From Strix aluco (Eukaryota; Chordata; Aves; Strigiformes; Strigidae): a DNA stretch of 64,000 nucleotides. The notes below the pieces were generated by a model that worked only from the letters and a program-made list of their open reading frames with translations, was not told the DNA's origin and did no database searches. This document shows positions 1-10,385 of the stretch, piece after piece. The DNA lies in the NCBI RefSeq assembly GCF_031877795.1, contig NC_133957.1, positions 6,687,009 through 6,751,008 on the forward strand, written 5' to 3'. Position 1 is the stretch's first letter; each line of letters starts with the position of its first letter. A program made the translations under genes and the position numbers.

Positions 1-3000
1 GTCACTGTTTCTGAGCCCAAAATCTCCCTAAATCAACAACTTGGAGCCCCAAAACTCCCTAAATTGCTGTTTCTGAGCCCAAAAGCTCCCCAGGTGAGTG
101 TTTTTGAGCCCCAAATCTCATTCAATTGCTGCTTTTGAGCCCAAAATCTCCCTAAAAGGCTGTTTTGGAGGCCCAAAAGCTGCCCAAGTGGGTGTTTGTT
201 AGGCCCAAGACCTCCCTAAATTGCCGCTTTTGGCCCCAGAGCTCCCTACATTGCTGTTTCTCACCTAAAAACCACCCGCAGTCGCAGTTTCTGAGCCCAA
301 AAGCTCCCTCAATGGGTCTTTTGGAGCCCAAAGGCTCCCTAAAAGGCTGTTTTGGAGGCTCCAAAGCTGCCGAAGTGGGTGTTTCTCGGGCCAAGAGCTC
401 CCTAAATTGCTGCTTTGGAGCCAAAATCCTCCCTAAGTCACTGTTTCTGAGCCCAAAAGCTCCCTATATTGACATTTTGGAGCCCCAGAGCTCCCTAAAT
501 TGCTGTTTCTTAGCACAAAAGCTCCCCGGGTGGGGGTTTCTGAGCCCCAAATCTCTTTAAATTGCTGGTTTTGAGCCCAAAAGATCCCTAAATAGGTGTT
601 TCTGAGCCCCAAAGCTCCCAAAAAGGCTGTTTTGGAGGCCCAAAAGCTGCCTAAGTGGGTGTTTCCTGGGCCAAGAGCTCCATAAGTTGCTGGTTTGGAG
701 CCCCAGAGCTCCCTAAAGTGCTGTTTCTCAGCTGAAAACAACCCTAACTTGCTGATTCCAAGCCCAAAATCTCCCTCAATGGGACTTTCTGAGGCCAAAA
801 TCTCCCCAGACAGGTGTTTCTGAGCACAAAAGCTCCCTAAAAGGGTGTTTTGGAGGCCCAAAAGCTGCCCAAGTGGGTGTTTCTCAGGCCCAAGACCTCC
901 CTAAATTGCTGCTTTTGGGCCCCAGAGCTCCCTACATTGCTGTTTCTCAGCTGAAAACCACCTTAAGTCGTTGTTTCTGAGCCCAAAAGCTCCCTCAATG
1001 GGTCTTTCTGAGCCCAAAACATCCCTAAAAGGGTGTTTTGGAGGCCCAAAAGCTGCCGAAGTGGGTGTTTCCTGGGCCAAGAGCTCCCTACATTGCTGCT
1101 TTTGAGTGAAAAACCTCCCTAAGTCACTGTTTCTGAGCCCAAAATCTCCCTAAATCAACAATTTGGAGCCCACAGCTCCCTAAATTGCTGTTTCTGAGCC
1201 CAAAAGGTCCCCAGGTGAGTGTTTTTGAGCCCCAAATCTCATTCAGTTGCTGCTTTTGAGCCCAAAATCTCCCTAAAAGGGTGTTTTGGAGGCCCAAAAG
1301 CTGCCTAAGTGGGTGTTTCTCAGGCCAAGCGCTCCCTGAGTCGCTGGTTTGGAGTCCCAAAGCTCCCTACATTGCTGTTTCTTAGCCCAAAAGTTCCCTA
1401 GGTGGGTGTTTCTGAGCCTCAAATCTATTTAAATTGCTGCTTTTGAACCCCAAAGCTCCCTAAACTGCTGTTTCTTAGCGGAAATCCACCCTAAGTTGCA
1501 GTTTCTGAGCGAAAATCTCCCTAAAAGGCTGTTTTGGAGGCCCCAAAGCTGCCAAAGTGGGTGTTTCTCGGGCCAAGAGCTCCCTAAATTGCTGCTTTGG
1601 AGCCAAAAACCTCCCTAAGTCACTGTTTCTGAGCCCAAAATCTCCCTAAGTCGGTCTTTGGAGCCCCAAAGCTCCCTAAATTGCTGGTTCTTACCCCAAA
1701 AGCTCCCTAGATGGGTGTTTCTGAGCCCCAAAGCCCCCAAATTGGTGTTCCTGAGCCCAAAGTCTCCCTAGCTGGGGGGTTCTGAGGCCCAGAAGCCCCA
1801 TAACTGGGTATTTCTTGGCCCAAAACCTACCTAAATTGCTCCTGCTGAGCTCCAGAGCTCCCTGCATTGTTTTTGCTGAGCTCAAATGCTGCCTCAACAG
1901 ATGTTTTGGAGGCCCAAAAGCTGATTAAGTGCCTGTTTCTGAGCCCCAGAGCTCCCTACATTGCTGTTTCTTAGCGGAAATCCACCCTAAGTTGCTGTTT
2001 CTGAGCCCAAAATCTCCCTAAAACGCTGTTTTGGAGGCCCAAAAGCTGCCTAAGTGGGTGTTTCCTGGGGCAAGAGCTCCCTACATTGCTGCTTTTGAGT
2101 GAAAAACCTCCCTAAGTCACTGTTTCTGAGCCCAAAATCTCCCTAAATCAACAACTTGGAGCCCACAGCTCCCTAAATTGCTGTTTCTGAGCCCAAAAGC
2201 TCCCCAGGTGAGTGTTTTTGAGCCCCAAATCTCATTCAATTGCTGCTTTTGAGCCCAAAATCTCCCTAAAAGGCTGTTTTGGAGGCCCAAAAGCTGCCCA
2301 AGTGGGTGTTTGTTAGGCCCAAGACCTCCCTAAATTGCCGCTTTTGGCCCCAGAGCTCCCTACATTGCTGTTTCTCACCTAAAAACCACCCGCAGTCGCA
2401 GTTTCTGAGCCCAAAAGCTCCCTCAATGGGTCTTTTGGAGCCCAAAGGCTCCCTAAAAGGCTGTTTTGGAGGCTCCAAAGCTGCCGAAGTGGGTGTTTCT
2501 CGGGCCAAGAGCTCCCTAAATTGCTGCTTTGGAGTCAAAAACCTCCCTAAGTCACTGTTTCTGAGCCCAAAAGCTCCCTATATTGACATTTTGGAGCCCC
2601 AGAGCTCCCTAAATTGCTGTTTCTTAGCACAAAAGCTCCCCGGGTGGGGGTTTCTGAGCCCCAAATCTCTTTAAATTGCTGGTTTTGAGCCCAAAAGATC
2701 CCTAAATAGGTGTTTCTGAGCCCCAAAGCTCCCAAAAAGGCTGTTTTGGAGGCCCAAAAGCTGCCTAAGTGGGTGTTTCCTGGGCCAAGAGCTCCATAAG
2801 TTGCTGGTTTGGAGCCCCAGAGCTCCCTAAAGTGCTGTTTCTCAGCTGAAAACAACCCTAACTTGCTGATTCCAAGCCCAAAATCTCCCTCAATGGGACT
2901 TTCTGAGGCCAAAATCTCCCCAGACAGGTGTTTCTGAGCACAAAAGCTCCCTAAAAGGGTGTTTTGGAGGCCCAAAAGCTGCCCAAGTGGGTGTTTCTCA

Positions 3001-5599
3001 GGCCCAAGACCTCCCTAAATTGCTGCTTTTGGGCCCCAGAGCTCCCTACATTGCTGTTTCTCAGCTGAAAACCACCTTAAGTCGTTGTTTCTGAGCCCAA
3101 AAGCTCCCTCAATGGGTCTTTCTGAGCCCAAAACATCCCTAAAAGGGTGTTTTGGAGGCCCAAAAGCTGCCGAAGTGGGTGTTTCCTGGGCCAAGAGCTC
3201 CCTACATTGCTGCTTTTGAGTGAAAAACCTCCCTAAGTCACTGTTTCTGAGCCCAAAATCTCCCTAAATCAACAATTTGGAGCCCACAGCTCCCTAAATT
3301 GCTGTTTCTGAGCCCAAAAGCTCCCCAGGTGAGTGTTTTTGAGCCCCAAATCTCATTCAGTTGCTGCTTTTGAGCCCAAAATCTCCCTAAAAGGCTGTTT
3401 TGGAGGCCCAAAAGCTGCCTAAGTGGGTGTTTCTCAGGCCAAGCGCTCCCTGAGTCGCTGGTTTGGAGTCCCAAAGCTCCCTACATTGCTGTTTCTTAGC
3501 CCAAAAGTTCCCTAGGTGGGTGTTTCTGAGCCTCAAATCTATTTAAATTGCTGCTTTTGAACCCCAAAGCTCCCTAAACTGCTGTTTCTTAGCGGAAATC
3601 CACCCTAAGTTGCTGTTTCTGAGCGAAAATCTCCCTAAAAGGCTGTTTTGGAGGCCCAAAAGCTGCCGAAGTGGGTGTTTCTCGGGCCAAGAGCTCCCTA
3701 AATTGCTGCTTTGGAGCCAAAAACCTCCCTAAGTCACTGTTTCTGAGCCCAAAATCTCCCTAAGTCGGTCTTTGGAGCCCCAAAGCTCCCTAAATTGCTG
3801 GTTCTTACCCCAAAAGCTCCCTAGATGGGTGTTTCTGAGCCCCAAAGCCCCCAAATTGGTGTTCCTGAGCCCAAAGTCTCCCTAGCTGGGGGGTTCTGAG
3901 GCCCAGAAGCCCCATAACTGGGTATTTCTTGGCCCAAAACCTACCTAAATTGCTCCTGCTGAGCTCCAGAGCTCCCTGCATTGTTTTTGCTGAGCTCAAA
4001 TGCTGCCTCAACAGATGTTTTGGAGGCCCAAAAGCTGATTAAGTGCCTGTTTCTGAGCCCCAGAGCTCCCTACATTGCTGTTTCTTAGCGGAAATCCACC
4101 CTAAGTTGCTGTTTCTGAGCCCAAAATCTCCCTAAAACGCTGTTTTGGAGGCCCAAAAGCTGCCTAAGTGGGTGTTTCCTGGGGCAAGAGCTCCCTACAT
4201 TGCTGCTTTTGAGTGAAAAACCTCCCTAAGTCACTGTTTCTGAGCCCAAAATCTCCCTAAATCAACAACTTGGAGCCCACAGCTCCCTAAATTGCTGTTT
4301 CTGAGCCCAAAAGCTCCCCAGGTGAGTGTTTTTGAGCCCCAAATCTCATTCAATTGCTGCTTTTGAGCCCAAAATCTCCCTAAAAGGCTGTTTTGGAGGC
4401 CCAAAAGCTGCCCAAGTGGGTGTTTGTTAGGCCCAAGACCTCCCTAAATTGCCGCTTTTGGCCCCAGAGCTCCCTACATTGCTGTTTCTCACCTAAAAAC
4501 CACCCGCAGTCGCAGTTTCTGAGCCCAAAAGCTCCCTCAATGGGTCTTTTGGAGCCCAAAGGCTCCCTAAAAGGCTGTTTTGGAGGCTCCAAAGCTGCCG
4601 AAGTGGGTGTTTCTCGGGCCAAGAGCTCCCTAAATTGCTGCTTTGGAGCCAAATAACTCCCTAAGTCACTGTTTCTGAGCCCAAAAGCTCCCTATATTGA
4701 CATTTTGGAGCCCCAGAGCTCCCTAAATTGCTGTTTCTTAGCACAAAAGCTCCCCGGGTGGGGGTTTCTGAGCCCCAAATCTCTTTAAATTGCTGGTTTT
4801 GAGCCCAAAAGATCCCTAAATAGGTGTTTCTGAGCCCCAAAGCTCCCAAAAAGGCTGTTTTGGAGGCCCAAAAGCTGCCTAAGTGGGTGTTTCCTGGGCC
4901 AAGAGCTCCATAAGTTGCTGGTTTGGAGCCCCAGAGCTCCCTAAAGTGCTGTTTCTCAGCTGAAAACAACCCTAACTTGCTGATTCCAAGCCCAAAATCT
5001 CCCTCAATGGGACTTTCTGAGGCCAAAATCTCCCCAGACAGGTGTTTCTGAGCACAAAAGCTCCCTAAAAGGGTGTTTTGGAGGCCCAAAAGCTGCCCAA
5101 GTGGGTGTTTCTCAGGCCCAAGACCTCCCTAAATTGCTGCTTTTGGGCCCCAGAGCTCCCTACATTGCTGTTTCTCAGCTGAAAACCACCTTAAGTCGTT
5201 GTTTCTGAGCCCAAAAGCTCCCTCAATGGGTCTTTCTGAGCCCAAAACATCCCTAAAAGGGTGTTTTGGAGGCCCAAAAGCTGCCGAAGTGGGTGTTTCC
5301 TGGGCCAAGAGCTCCCTACATTGCTGCTTTTGAGTGAAAAACCTCCCTAAGTCACTGTTTCTGAGCCCAAAATCTCCCTAAATCAACAATTTGGAGCCCA
5401 CAGCTCCCTAAATTGCTGTTTCTGAGCCCAAAAGCTCCCCAGGTGAGTGTTTTTGAGCCCCAAATCTCATTCAGTTGCTGCTTTTGAGCCCAAAATCTCC
5501 CTAAAAGGGTGTTTTGGAGGCCCAAAAGCTGCCTAAGTGGGTGTTTCTCAGGCCAAGAGCTCCCTACCTTGCTGTTTCTTAGCCCAAAAGTTCCGTAGG
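1..5599. repeat. 31-bp-monomer satellite array, 2,114-bp higher-order repeat
   Basis: Tandem monomers of 30-32 bp built around GAGCCCAAAAGCTCCCTAAA followed by TTGCTGTTTCT. Variants of the second half include GGGTGTTT, and of the first half TGGAGGCCCAAAAGCTGCC. Monomers differ from each other by perhaps 20-30 percent, but the whole block repeats almost exactly every 2,114 bp (for example positions 152, 2266 and 4380), so this is a higher-order repeat with about 2.65 copies. Differences between HOR copies are single bases (for example near 436, 2550 and 4652). Open frames up to 142 codons on both strands are by-products of the repeat and are not called as genes. The array stops at an LTR at 5600. 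It resembles chicken XhoI and CNM/PO41 satellites in its alternating short A and T tracts, but its monomer length differs from both, so I do not name it. Confidence 0.95.
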
Positions 5600-5910
5600 T
5601 GTTGCGGGAGGATATCGGACCTGCACAACTCTATGAGAGTTATAACCAGCAAAGCCGTTTATTTTTCCAGTAGTACGTACTTCTGCTCTCGCCAAAGCTC
5701 TTACTTCATAATTAGCAAATCAGCAATTAGACAGCTCTCAACCTTTTCTCCTATCAGCATCAGACCCCTCTACCACGCGCTGTGCAGACCAGTCACCTCT
5801 CGTTCATGCGCTGTTCTCGCGGTAGCAACTTCTCACAGCTCAGCACTTTCCCACAGCTCAGTGTTGCAGCTCTCCGTTGTTTTTCCCTGGCACCTTGGCA
5901 CAACTCAACA
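5600..5910 (-). mobile_element. Solo LTR at the satellite/arm junction
   Basis: A 311-bp block starts TGTTG and ends CAACA, the TG...CA ends of a retroviral LTR. Read on the minus strand it has an AATAAA-type polyadenylation signal around 5660 and runs out to the terminal CAACA. The left side is satellite and the right side is the inverted arm. No matching 4-6 bp direct repeat flanks it (GTAGG before, GTCTG after), so it does not look like a simple insertion. A related copy lies on the plus strand at about 26523-26760, which supports calling it a dispersed element. Family assignment is open. Confidence 0.7.
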
Positions 5911-6098
5911 GTCTGGAGGTGGGTGGTGTGATCCACGGGCCAGAGGTTGGAAATGCACAAAGCAGGGTGTTAAAGCCAGGCTTTAACTGTTTTTCAAACC
6001 TTGGCATAACTTGGCAAATCCAATAATCCTTTTCAAACCCACCATTTTTTAAAAAGTATTCTTCTATACTTGGTGCTAAACCCTCTTACAAACAGCTT

Positions 6099-6304
6099 TG
6101 AAACTCCCACATTGTCCATCACAGCTTCCCCTGAAGCCCCGACTCATCAGAGTCGATTTCTCACAGGTTTTTCAGGAGATTTTACTATTCCAGCTATTGC
6201 CATCTCAAGGCCACTTCCAACGTGTCTCTCAGCTTATCAAATGGAGGAATTCCAGGCATCAGAACTTTCCATTGTGCTGCCATTTAAATTTAACTTAAGC
6301 TGTA
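6099..6304 (+). repeat. Upstream copy of a ~200-bp direct repeat flanking the Topors-like gene
   Basis: This stretch aligns with 8260-8455 in the same orientation. Shared blocks include CCTGAAGCCCCGA, GCCATCTCAAG, TATCAAAT and GAATTCCA followed by TGCCATTT. By eye the two are about 70-75 percent identical with a few small gaps. Sequence on either side of the two copies is unrelated, so the repeat has defined ends. It could be the end of a duplication unit, an old LTR pair, or two insertions of one element. Confidence 0.75.
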
Positions 6305-6654
6305 TGTGATGACCAGGGAAAGGAACGCAGAGAAACCCTTTTTGGGCGTCAGTTCCCTGTAATGAGCAACTCTCCACAAATCTCTGACAGTGAGAACTGT
6401 GTTTCGGCCATAACCAGGGCATTTTCTGTGCAAACTGTGCCTCTGCTTTCGAGCTTCCTCACATGGATTACTGACGGCTCCTTCTCATCTGCCGCGCTTC
6501 AGCTGTGTCTTCTCTAGAGCCCTTGTGCTTGCAGTGGAACAGGTACAAGCCATAGAAGAGTGGCTCGTTTCTACGTCCAAGGAACAGGGGAACGGTTACA
6601 TTTTCCACCTGCACAAGTGCCAGTGCCAGCCAGGCCCCGACACGGGCAAGCGCC

Positions 6655-6965
6655 ATGGAGACAGGCGGCCCACTGCCACGTCACCGTGCGGTGGGCTGTG
6701 ACATCAGCGAGCGATGGAATGTGACCTCACGTCCCTCCCTGCAGGCTCTGCCTGCGCCCCGCCCAGTCTGGCTCCTGCCTGGACTCCTGCCGAGCGTGTC
6801 TGCGAGGTCTGGAGGGTCGAGCGAGGCTGCTCCGGGTGCTGGGTGGTGCTTTGGGGGCTGCCGGCAGCAGCTCTCGGTGCCCGTCCCGGAGCCATCCCCT
6901 GTGTTTCCCCGGCCCTGCCTGGGTCAGGCAGCCGGGCACCGCCGGGCGCGCTCGCGGCAGCGGAG
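6655..6965 (+). promoter_or_regulatory. CpG-rich region and probable non-coding first exon of the Topors-like gene
   Basis: A GC- and CpG-rich stretch precedes the RING gene and ends in GCGGAG followed by the strong donor GTGAGC at 6966. The matching acceptor TTTTGCAG ends at 7105, giving a 140-bp intron. I infer a 5' UTR exon here. The transcription start cannot be fixed from sequence. The mirror copy is 35107-35417. Confidence 0.5.
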
Positions 6966-7111
6966 GTGAGCTGTGCGGGGGAGCGTCCCCCCGGGGCGGG
7001 CGAAGGGGCTCAGGGAGCCGGAGGGTGTCCTTCGCCAGGGGCCTGGGCATTTCTTCCTCCCCTCGCCGGGAGAGTGAGTGACCGGGGCCTGTCTCCATTT
7101 TGCAGCGTGTG

Positions 7112-8014
7112 ATGCCAGCGAGGGGGAGCAGCTCCTCGTCCTCAGCTCTCCCCAGCCTGCCGCAACAAGCCAACATGGCTGAAGAGAGCGAGTGGAGCTG
7201 CCCCATCTGCGGCGAGACCCGAGATGGCGCCGCTTATGCGACCCCCTGTCTGCACCGGTTCTGCCTGGGCTGCATTGTGCGGTGGGCCAAGAGGAAAGCG
7301 TCGTGCCCCCTTTGCAGGCAGACTGCCAAGTCCGTCGTCTACTCTGTGCGGGCAGAGGAAGATTTTCTGGAGATGACTATCCGGCAGCACTCCTCCCGTC
7401 CATCGGTTGCTGGCCACCAGGACGAGCAGCGGGCTGCGGACCCCGTGCCTGTGGGTGGCTTTCTGCCCCGTGTCTGGGCGCGCCTTTTCCGGGACCGCAC
7501 GGAGATCCAGAAGCCCCTGATGCCCTGGCTGAGGCAGCAGCTCCTGGAGATGTACAGGGAGGGCTGGTGGGTGGCGGATTTGGCGCAGGCCACCATCATC
7601 GCACATCTGTGCCGCTACGGGCCGGACGAGGAGGCCTTGGTGCGGAAGCTGCAGCCCTTCCTGCAGCACCGGACGGTGACGTTTGTGCGCCAGCTGGTCG
7701 CCGTCATGGCAGAGCGGTGCAGGGAGCGCTTCATGCGGCAGCTGGAGCCCCGGGACTCCCACGCTGCCGAGGAGCAGGAGCACAGCCCCGTGGCCACCCC
7801 TGGCCCTACCGCCGCCCCGGGGGACACTCCTGTCCCCGACCCCAGAGCGCAGGAGGAGCCCCGTGAGGAGCTGGGGCAGGCGGTGGCAGGTCCCTCCGCT
7901 GCTGGCCAGGGCACAGACTGCTCACCCGGGGGGCCCCGGCGCCGCCCCAAGAGGAAGGCCAGCTGCTCCCAGGACTCTTCAGCCCACAAGCGGCCACGCC
8001 GCTGGCGACGCTAG
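7112..8014 (+). CDS. Topors-like RING-finger E3 ubiquitin ligase, left copy
   Basis: A 300-residue protein with a complete C3HC4 RING near its start: Cys30, Cys33, Cys46, His48, Cys51, Cys54, Cys65 and Cys68. The sequence after the RING (SVRAEEDFLEM, then MPWLRQQL and LRKLQPFLQHRT-type segments to about residue 210) follows the layout of the N-terminal part of TOPORS, a nuclear ubiquitin and SUMO ligase. The long RS-rich remainder of TOPORS (over 1,000 residues in mammals) is absent. Here the tail is acidic and Pro/Ala-rich and ends in a basic, nuclear-signal-like cluster (RRRPKRKAS, HKRPRR). The CDS lies in one exon after a 140-bp intron. The ATG at 7112 is the first after the acceptor; the ATG at 7175 has the better context (AACATGG) and would give 279 residues, still with the whole RING. 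Expression and ligase activity are inferred, not shown. Confidence 0.85.
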   Translation: MPARGSSSSSSALPSLPQQANMAEESEWSCPICGETRDGAAYATPCLHRFCLGCIVRWAKRKASCPLCRQTAKSVVYSVRAEEDFLEMTIRQHSSRPSVAGHQDEQRAADPVPVGGFLPRVWARLFRDRTEIQKPLMPWLRQQLLEMYREGWWVADLAQATIIAHLCRYGPDEEALVRKLQPFLQHRTVTFVRQLVAVMAERCRERFMRQLEPRDSHAAEEQEHSPVATPGPTAAPGDTPVPDPRAQEEPREELGQAVAGPSAAGQGTDCSPGGPRRRPKRKASCSQDSSAHKRPRRWRR

Positions 8015-8121
8015 GGTGGCCAGAAGCCGGCGAAACCAGGGCCGGGCCAGCAGCTGGGGTGCGCGCCAGCCCCCAAGGGGACTTGGAGGTGTTTGTTAGA
8101 GCCTCATCATGAAAGAAGGAA

Positions 8122-8127
8122 AATAAA
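8122..8127 (+). promoter_or_regulatory. Polyadenylation signal of the left Topors-like gene
   Basis: AATAAA lies 108 bp after the stop codon at 8014, in the right orientation. It supports a normal mRNA 3' end for this short gene. The mirror copy is at 33945-33950. Confidence 0.7.
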
Positions 8128-8259
8128 ACAATGAAAACTGCATGAGAAGTCTCAGTCTCTCCTTACACGCAGTGCGGCTGGCATTGCTCTCGTCGCCACC
8201 CGTGATGCTTTCTCCTCCTCCTCCTGGGGCTGTGCTCACCTTCCCCCTCCTGAGGCTGC

Positions 8260-8455
8260 TGCAACTTCCACAGTGTCTACCGCAGCTTGTCCTGAAGCCC
8301 CGATACATCTGTCAGAGGGTGTATTTCTCAGAGGCTCTTCCGGAGATTAGACAGGTTTATCTGTTGCCATCTCAAGTCTTACTTCCATCGGGTCTCAGGT
8401 TATTATCAAATCAATGAATTCCAAGCCAAAAGAATTTTCTATTTCTCTGCCATTT
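8260..8455 (+). repeat. Downstream copy of the ~200-bp direct repeat, cut by an LTR
   Basis: This is the second copy of the repeat at 6099-6304. It is truncated at 8455 where the LTR begins. In the right arm the same copy continues past this point (33600-33616) with TTTAAATTTAACTT, exactly as the upstream copy does, so the left version lost its end when the LTR junction formed. Confidence 0.75.
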
Positions 8456-9060
8456 TGTGGTGGTTTGACCTTGGCTAAATGCCAGCTACCCACCAAGTCG
8501 CTCTATCACTTCCCCCCCCTTCCCTTTTTTTTCTGAACAGGGCAAAGAGGGGAAAGAAAATAAGATAGGGAAAAAAACCCCCAACCCTTGTGGGTAAAAC
8601 AAAAGCAGTTTTAATATAAGCAGAGCAAAGCAAAAGTCCGCGCGCGGAAGCAAAAAAAGAAAACAGATTTATTCTCTACTTCCCATGAACAGGCGATGTC
8701 GGGTCTTCTCAGGAAGCAGGGCTCCAATACGCATAGGGGTTGCCTCGGAGGACCAAGGGTGACCCCACCCCCTTCCTCCTTTCTCCCCGCTTTATACTGA
8801 GCAGACGTGATATGGTCTGGAGTATCCCTTTGGTCAGTTCGGGTCAGCTGTCCTGCGGGCGACCCCTCCCAAGATCTTGCCCACCCCGTCCCACTGCGGG
8901 GGGAAATGTCGGAAAGGGCCTTGGTGCTGTGTGAGCACCACTCAGCAGTAGCCACCCCACCAGTGTGCTATCAACACCCTGCCAGCTCCCAACATAAAAC
9001 ACAGCACCATGAGGGCTGCTACAGGGGAAAACCAATTCCGGCTCAGCCAGACCCAGTACA
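8456..9060 (-). mobile_element. Antisense ERV-type LTR between the left arm and inverted satellite
   Basis: A 605-bp block starts TGTGGTGGTTTGACC and ends CCCAGTACA, so it has TG...CA ends. On the minus strand a TATA-like box (TCAGTATAAA) lies at about 8791-8800. Its layout resembles LTRs common in bird genomes (a shared segment near the TATA box, a C-rich run near 8510). The flanks CCATTT and GGCTCA do not form a target duplication, and the left and right neighbours are unrelated (duplication arm versus satellite). It is therefore probably a recombination junction rather than a plain solo LTR. Confidence 0.75.
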
Positions 9061-9300
9061 GGCTCAAAACCAGAGATTTAGGGAGCTCTTGGCCTGAGAA
9101 ACACCCACTTAGGCAGCTTTTGGGCCTCCAAAACACCCTTTTAGGGAGCTTTTGTGCTCAGAAACACCTGTTTGGGGATATTTTGGGCTCAGAAACAGTG
9201 ACTTAGGGGGGTTTTTAGCTGAGAAACAGTAGTTTAAGGAGCTTTCGGGCTCAAAACCAGCAATTTAAAGAGATTTAAATTAATTTAAATTTAAAGAGAT
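9061..9300 (-). repeat. Short satellite remnant in inverted orientation
   Basis: About seven or eight 31-bp monomers of the flanking satellite lie here in reverse complement, for example TTTAGGGAGCTTTTGGGCTC-like units with GGGCCTCCAAAACACC. Both large arrays in the window run the other way. The right edge degenerates into TTTAAATTAATTTAAA before the retroelement ORF. This shows the island was once joined to satellite in the opposite orientation, or carried a piece in. Confidence 0.85.
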
Positions 9301-9866
9301 TTAAAACCTGGTCTAGAATGACCCTGCCTTGGTGGACCTTGGTCTTCCTCCTTGTTTGTCTCATTTCCTTCCTCCTTCTCTTCTTCACTCAAAAGTTCCA
9401 GGGCCCCGAATCTATTGTGAAGGGACACCATGGAGGGTGAGGGAGGTCGGGAGAGGATTTTCCTGCCTCCCTGAGTGGGGACCTGTTTCCAGCCTCCCCC
9501 ATCTCTTAGGTCCCCTCCTTTTGCCTGGTAGCAAGAGGTTGAGGGATTACCTTCCTCCCTTGGAGCCTCCATTTGCTGCTGTTGCTTTAGGGGCGCTAGG
9601 GTGTTACTCCACCAATCAAGTTCCCTTTCACACTCCCTAATACTTCTTAATCTCTCGACCTCTTCTTTGAGTTCCGCCACCAGGCTGAGCAGCTCATCCA
9701 GTTGATCGCAGCGCACACAGGTGTTATCACTGGTGCCTTCCGACAGGACTGACAGTCTCAGACACTCCCTGCAGCCCGGGACCTGGACCGCTGCTTGTTT
9801 GCGTGGCAGTTCCGTCTGGGTCACCACGTTCTTTCTGGTCATGGTTTTGACCCAAGTGGAGCCCAT
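9291..9866 (-). pseudogene. Retroelement ORF1-like protein, truncated (probably CR1-type LINE)
   Basis: An open frame of 191 codons starts with ATG at 9866. It has two Cys pairs spaced as CRECL and CVRCD (about residues 33-55), then a heptad-like, Leu/Glu-rich segment with LDELLSLVAELKEEVERL that should form a coiled coil, then a Pro/Glu-rich tail. Paired Cys motifs followed by a coiled coil fit the nucleic-acid-binding ORF1 of a non-LTR retrotransposon. I favour CR1 but cannot exclude an LTR-element gag-like gene. The last few codons come from the adjoining satellite, so the true C-terminus is lost at about 9310. No reverse transcriptase follows it. Confidence 0.5.
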
Positions 9867-10385
9867 GGTTCAGTCTACTCGTGGATGATGATAAGATGAA
9901 ACTAGCTCAGATAAGTTCTAGACCCCGGAGATAGACTGCGCCCTGTCCGCTCGCCCTGCCTGCACGAACTGCCGCGCAAACTGACGCGCCTCACCCTTCT
10001 GACGCGCCACGCCCTGTTTGCCCGCCCTGTTCGCCGCGCTCCTGGTCGCTTGCACTCCCTGGGGGCTGCTCTTGTACGTGAGGGGCGTGGGGTGTCGTCA
10101 CTCCAGTCTCCGCCCACTCTGACTCACCGCCACCCTCGTTAGCGGCAGCTCACTCTTCCCGCTCAGGGGGGAGGCAACTTGAGGCTCTTCCTCTTCCCTG
10201 GGCTTCTGCCTTCATGGCTTGCGGTTTGCCGTGGGTTTTTGATGCTTTCAGGAGGGTCCCCCGCTGCTGTCCTCCTCCTCGGAGCCCTTCTCCTCAGCAA
10301 CTGGTCTCTTCCCCCTCTGTCTCACCCTCTCTCTGTCCCTGGTCAGATACTTCCTTCACCCCCGCACTATTGCATTCTCCAAACA
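9867..10385. other. GC-rich sequence between two retroelement pieces
   Basis: The part from 9867 to about 10160 is GC- and CpG-rich and lies directly upstream of the minus-strand ORF1, so it is probably that element's 5' leader. The remainder, to 10385, is pyrimidine-rich on the plus strand. No gene, tRNA or repeat array is recognised. Confidence 0.35.

Larger units (their letters stand above)
5913..8455 (+). repeat. Left arm of a 2.54-kb inverted duplication
   Basis: This block is the reverse complement of 33617-36160. Paired coordinates sum to 42072 throughout the gene, shifting to 42073 outside one extra T in a homopolymer near 6047. By eye only about a dozen substitutions separate the arms over 2.54 kb, more than 99 percent identity. 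The arm contains the Topors-like gene and its ~200-bp flanking repeats. Outside the arm the two copies share nothing: here the borders are an LTR at 5600-5910 and another LTR at 8456-9060. Confidence 0.93.

Noticed and set aside
152-5089. Open frames of 78-142 codons in the satellite, both strands
   Set aside because: They recur with the HOR, overlap on both strands, and reflect the low stop content of the 31-bp monomers. No family similarity or codon signal.
7142-7783. Antisense 213-codon open frame opposite the Topors-like gene (also 34289-34930)
   Set aside because: It mirrors a GC-rich coding exon; the sense frame has the RING motif and gene structure, the antisense frame has no recognisable domain.
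7192-7866. Second plus-strand frame inside the Topors-like gene
   Set aside because: Frame-shifted shadow of the RING gene, rich in Gly/Ala/Pro from GC-rich DNA.
6099-8455. The ~200-bp direct repeats as LTRs of a retrovirus carrying the Topors-like gene
   Set aside because: No TG...CA ends, primer-binding site, polypurine tract or viral genes are visible. Kept as unexplained direct repeats.
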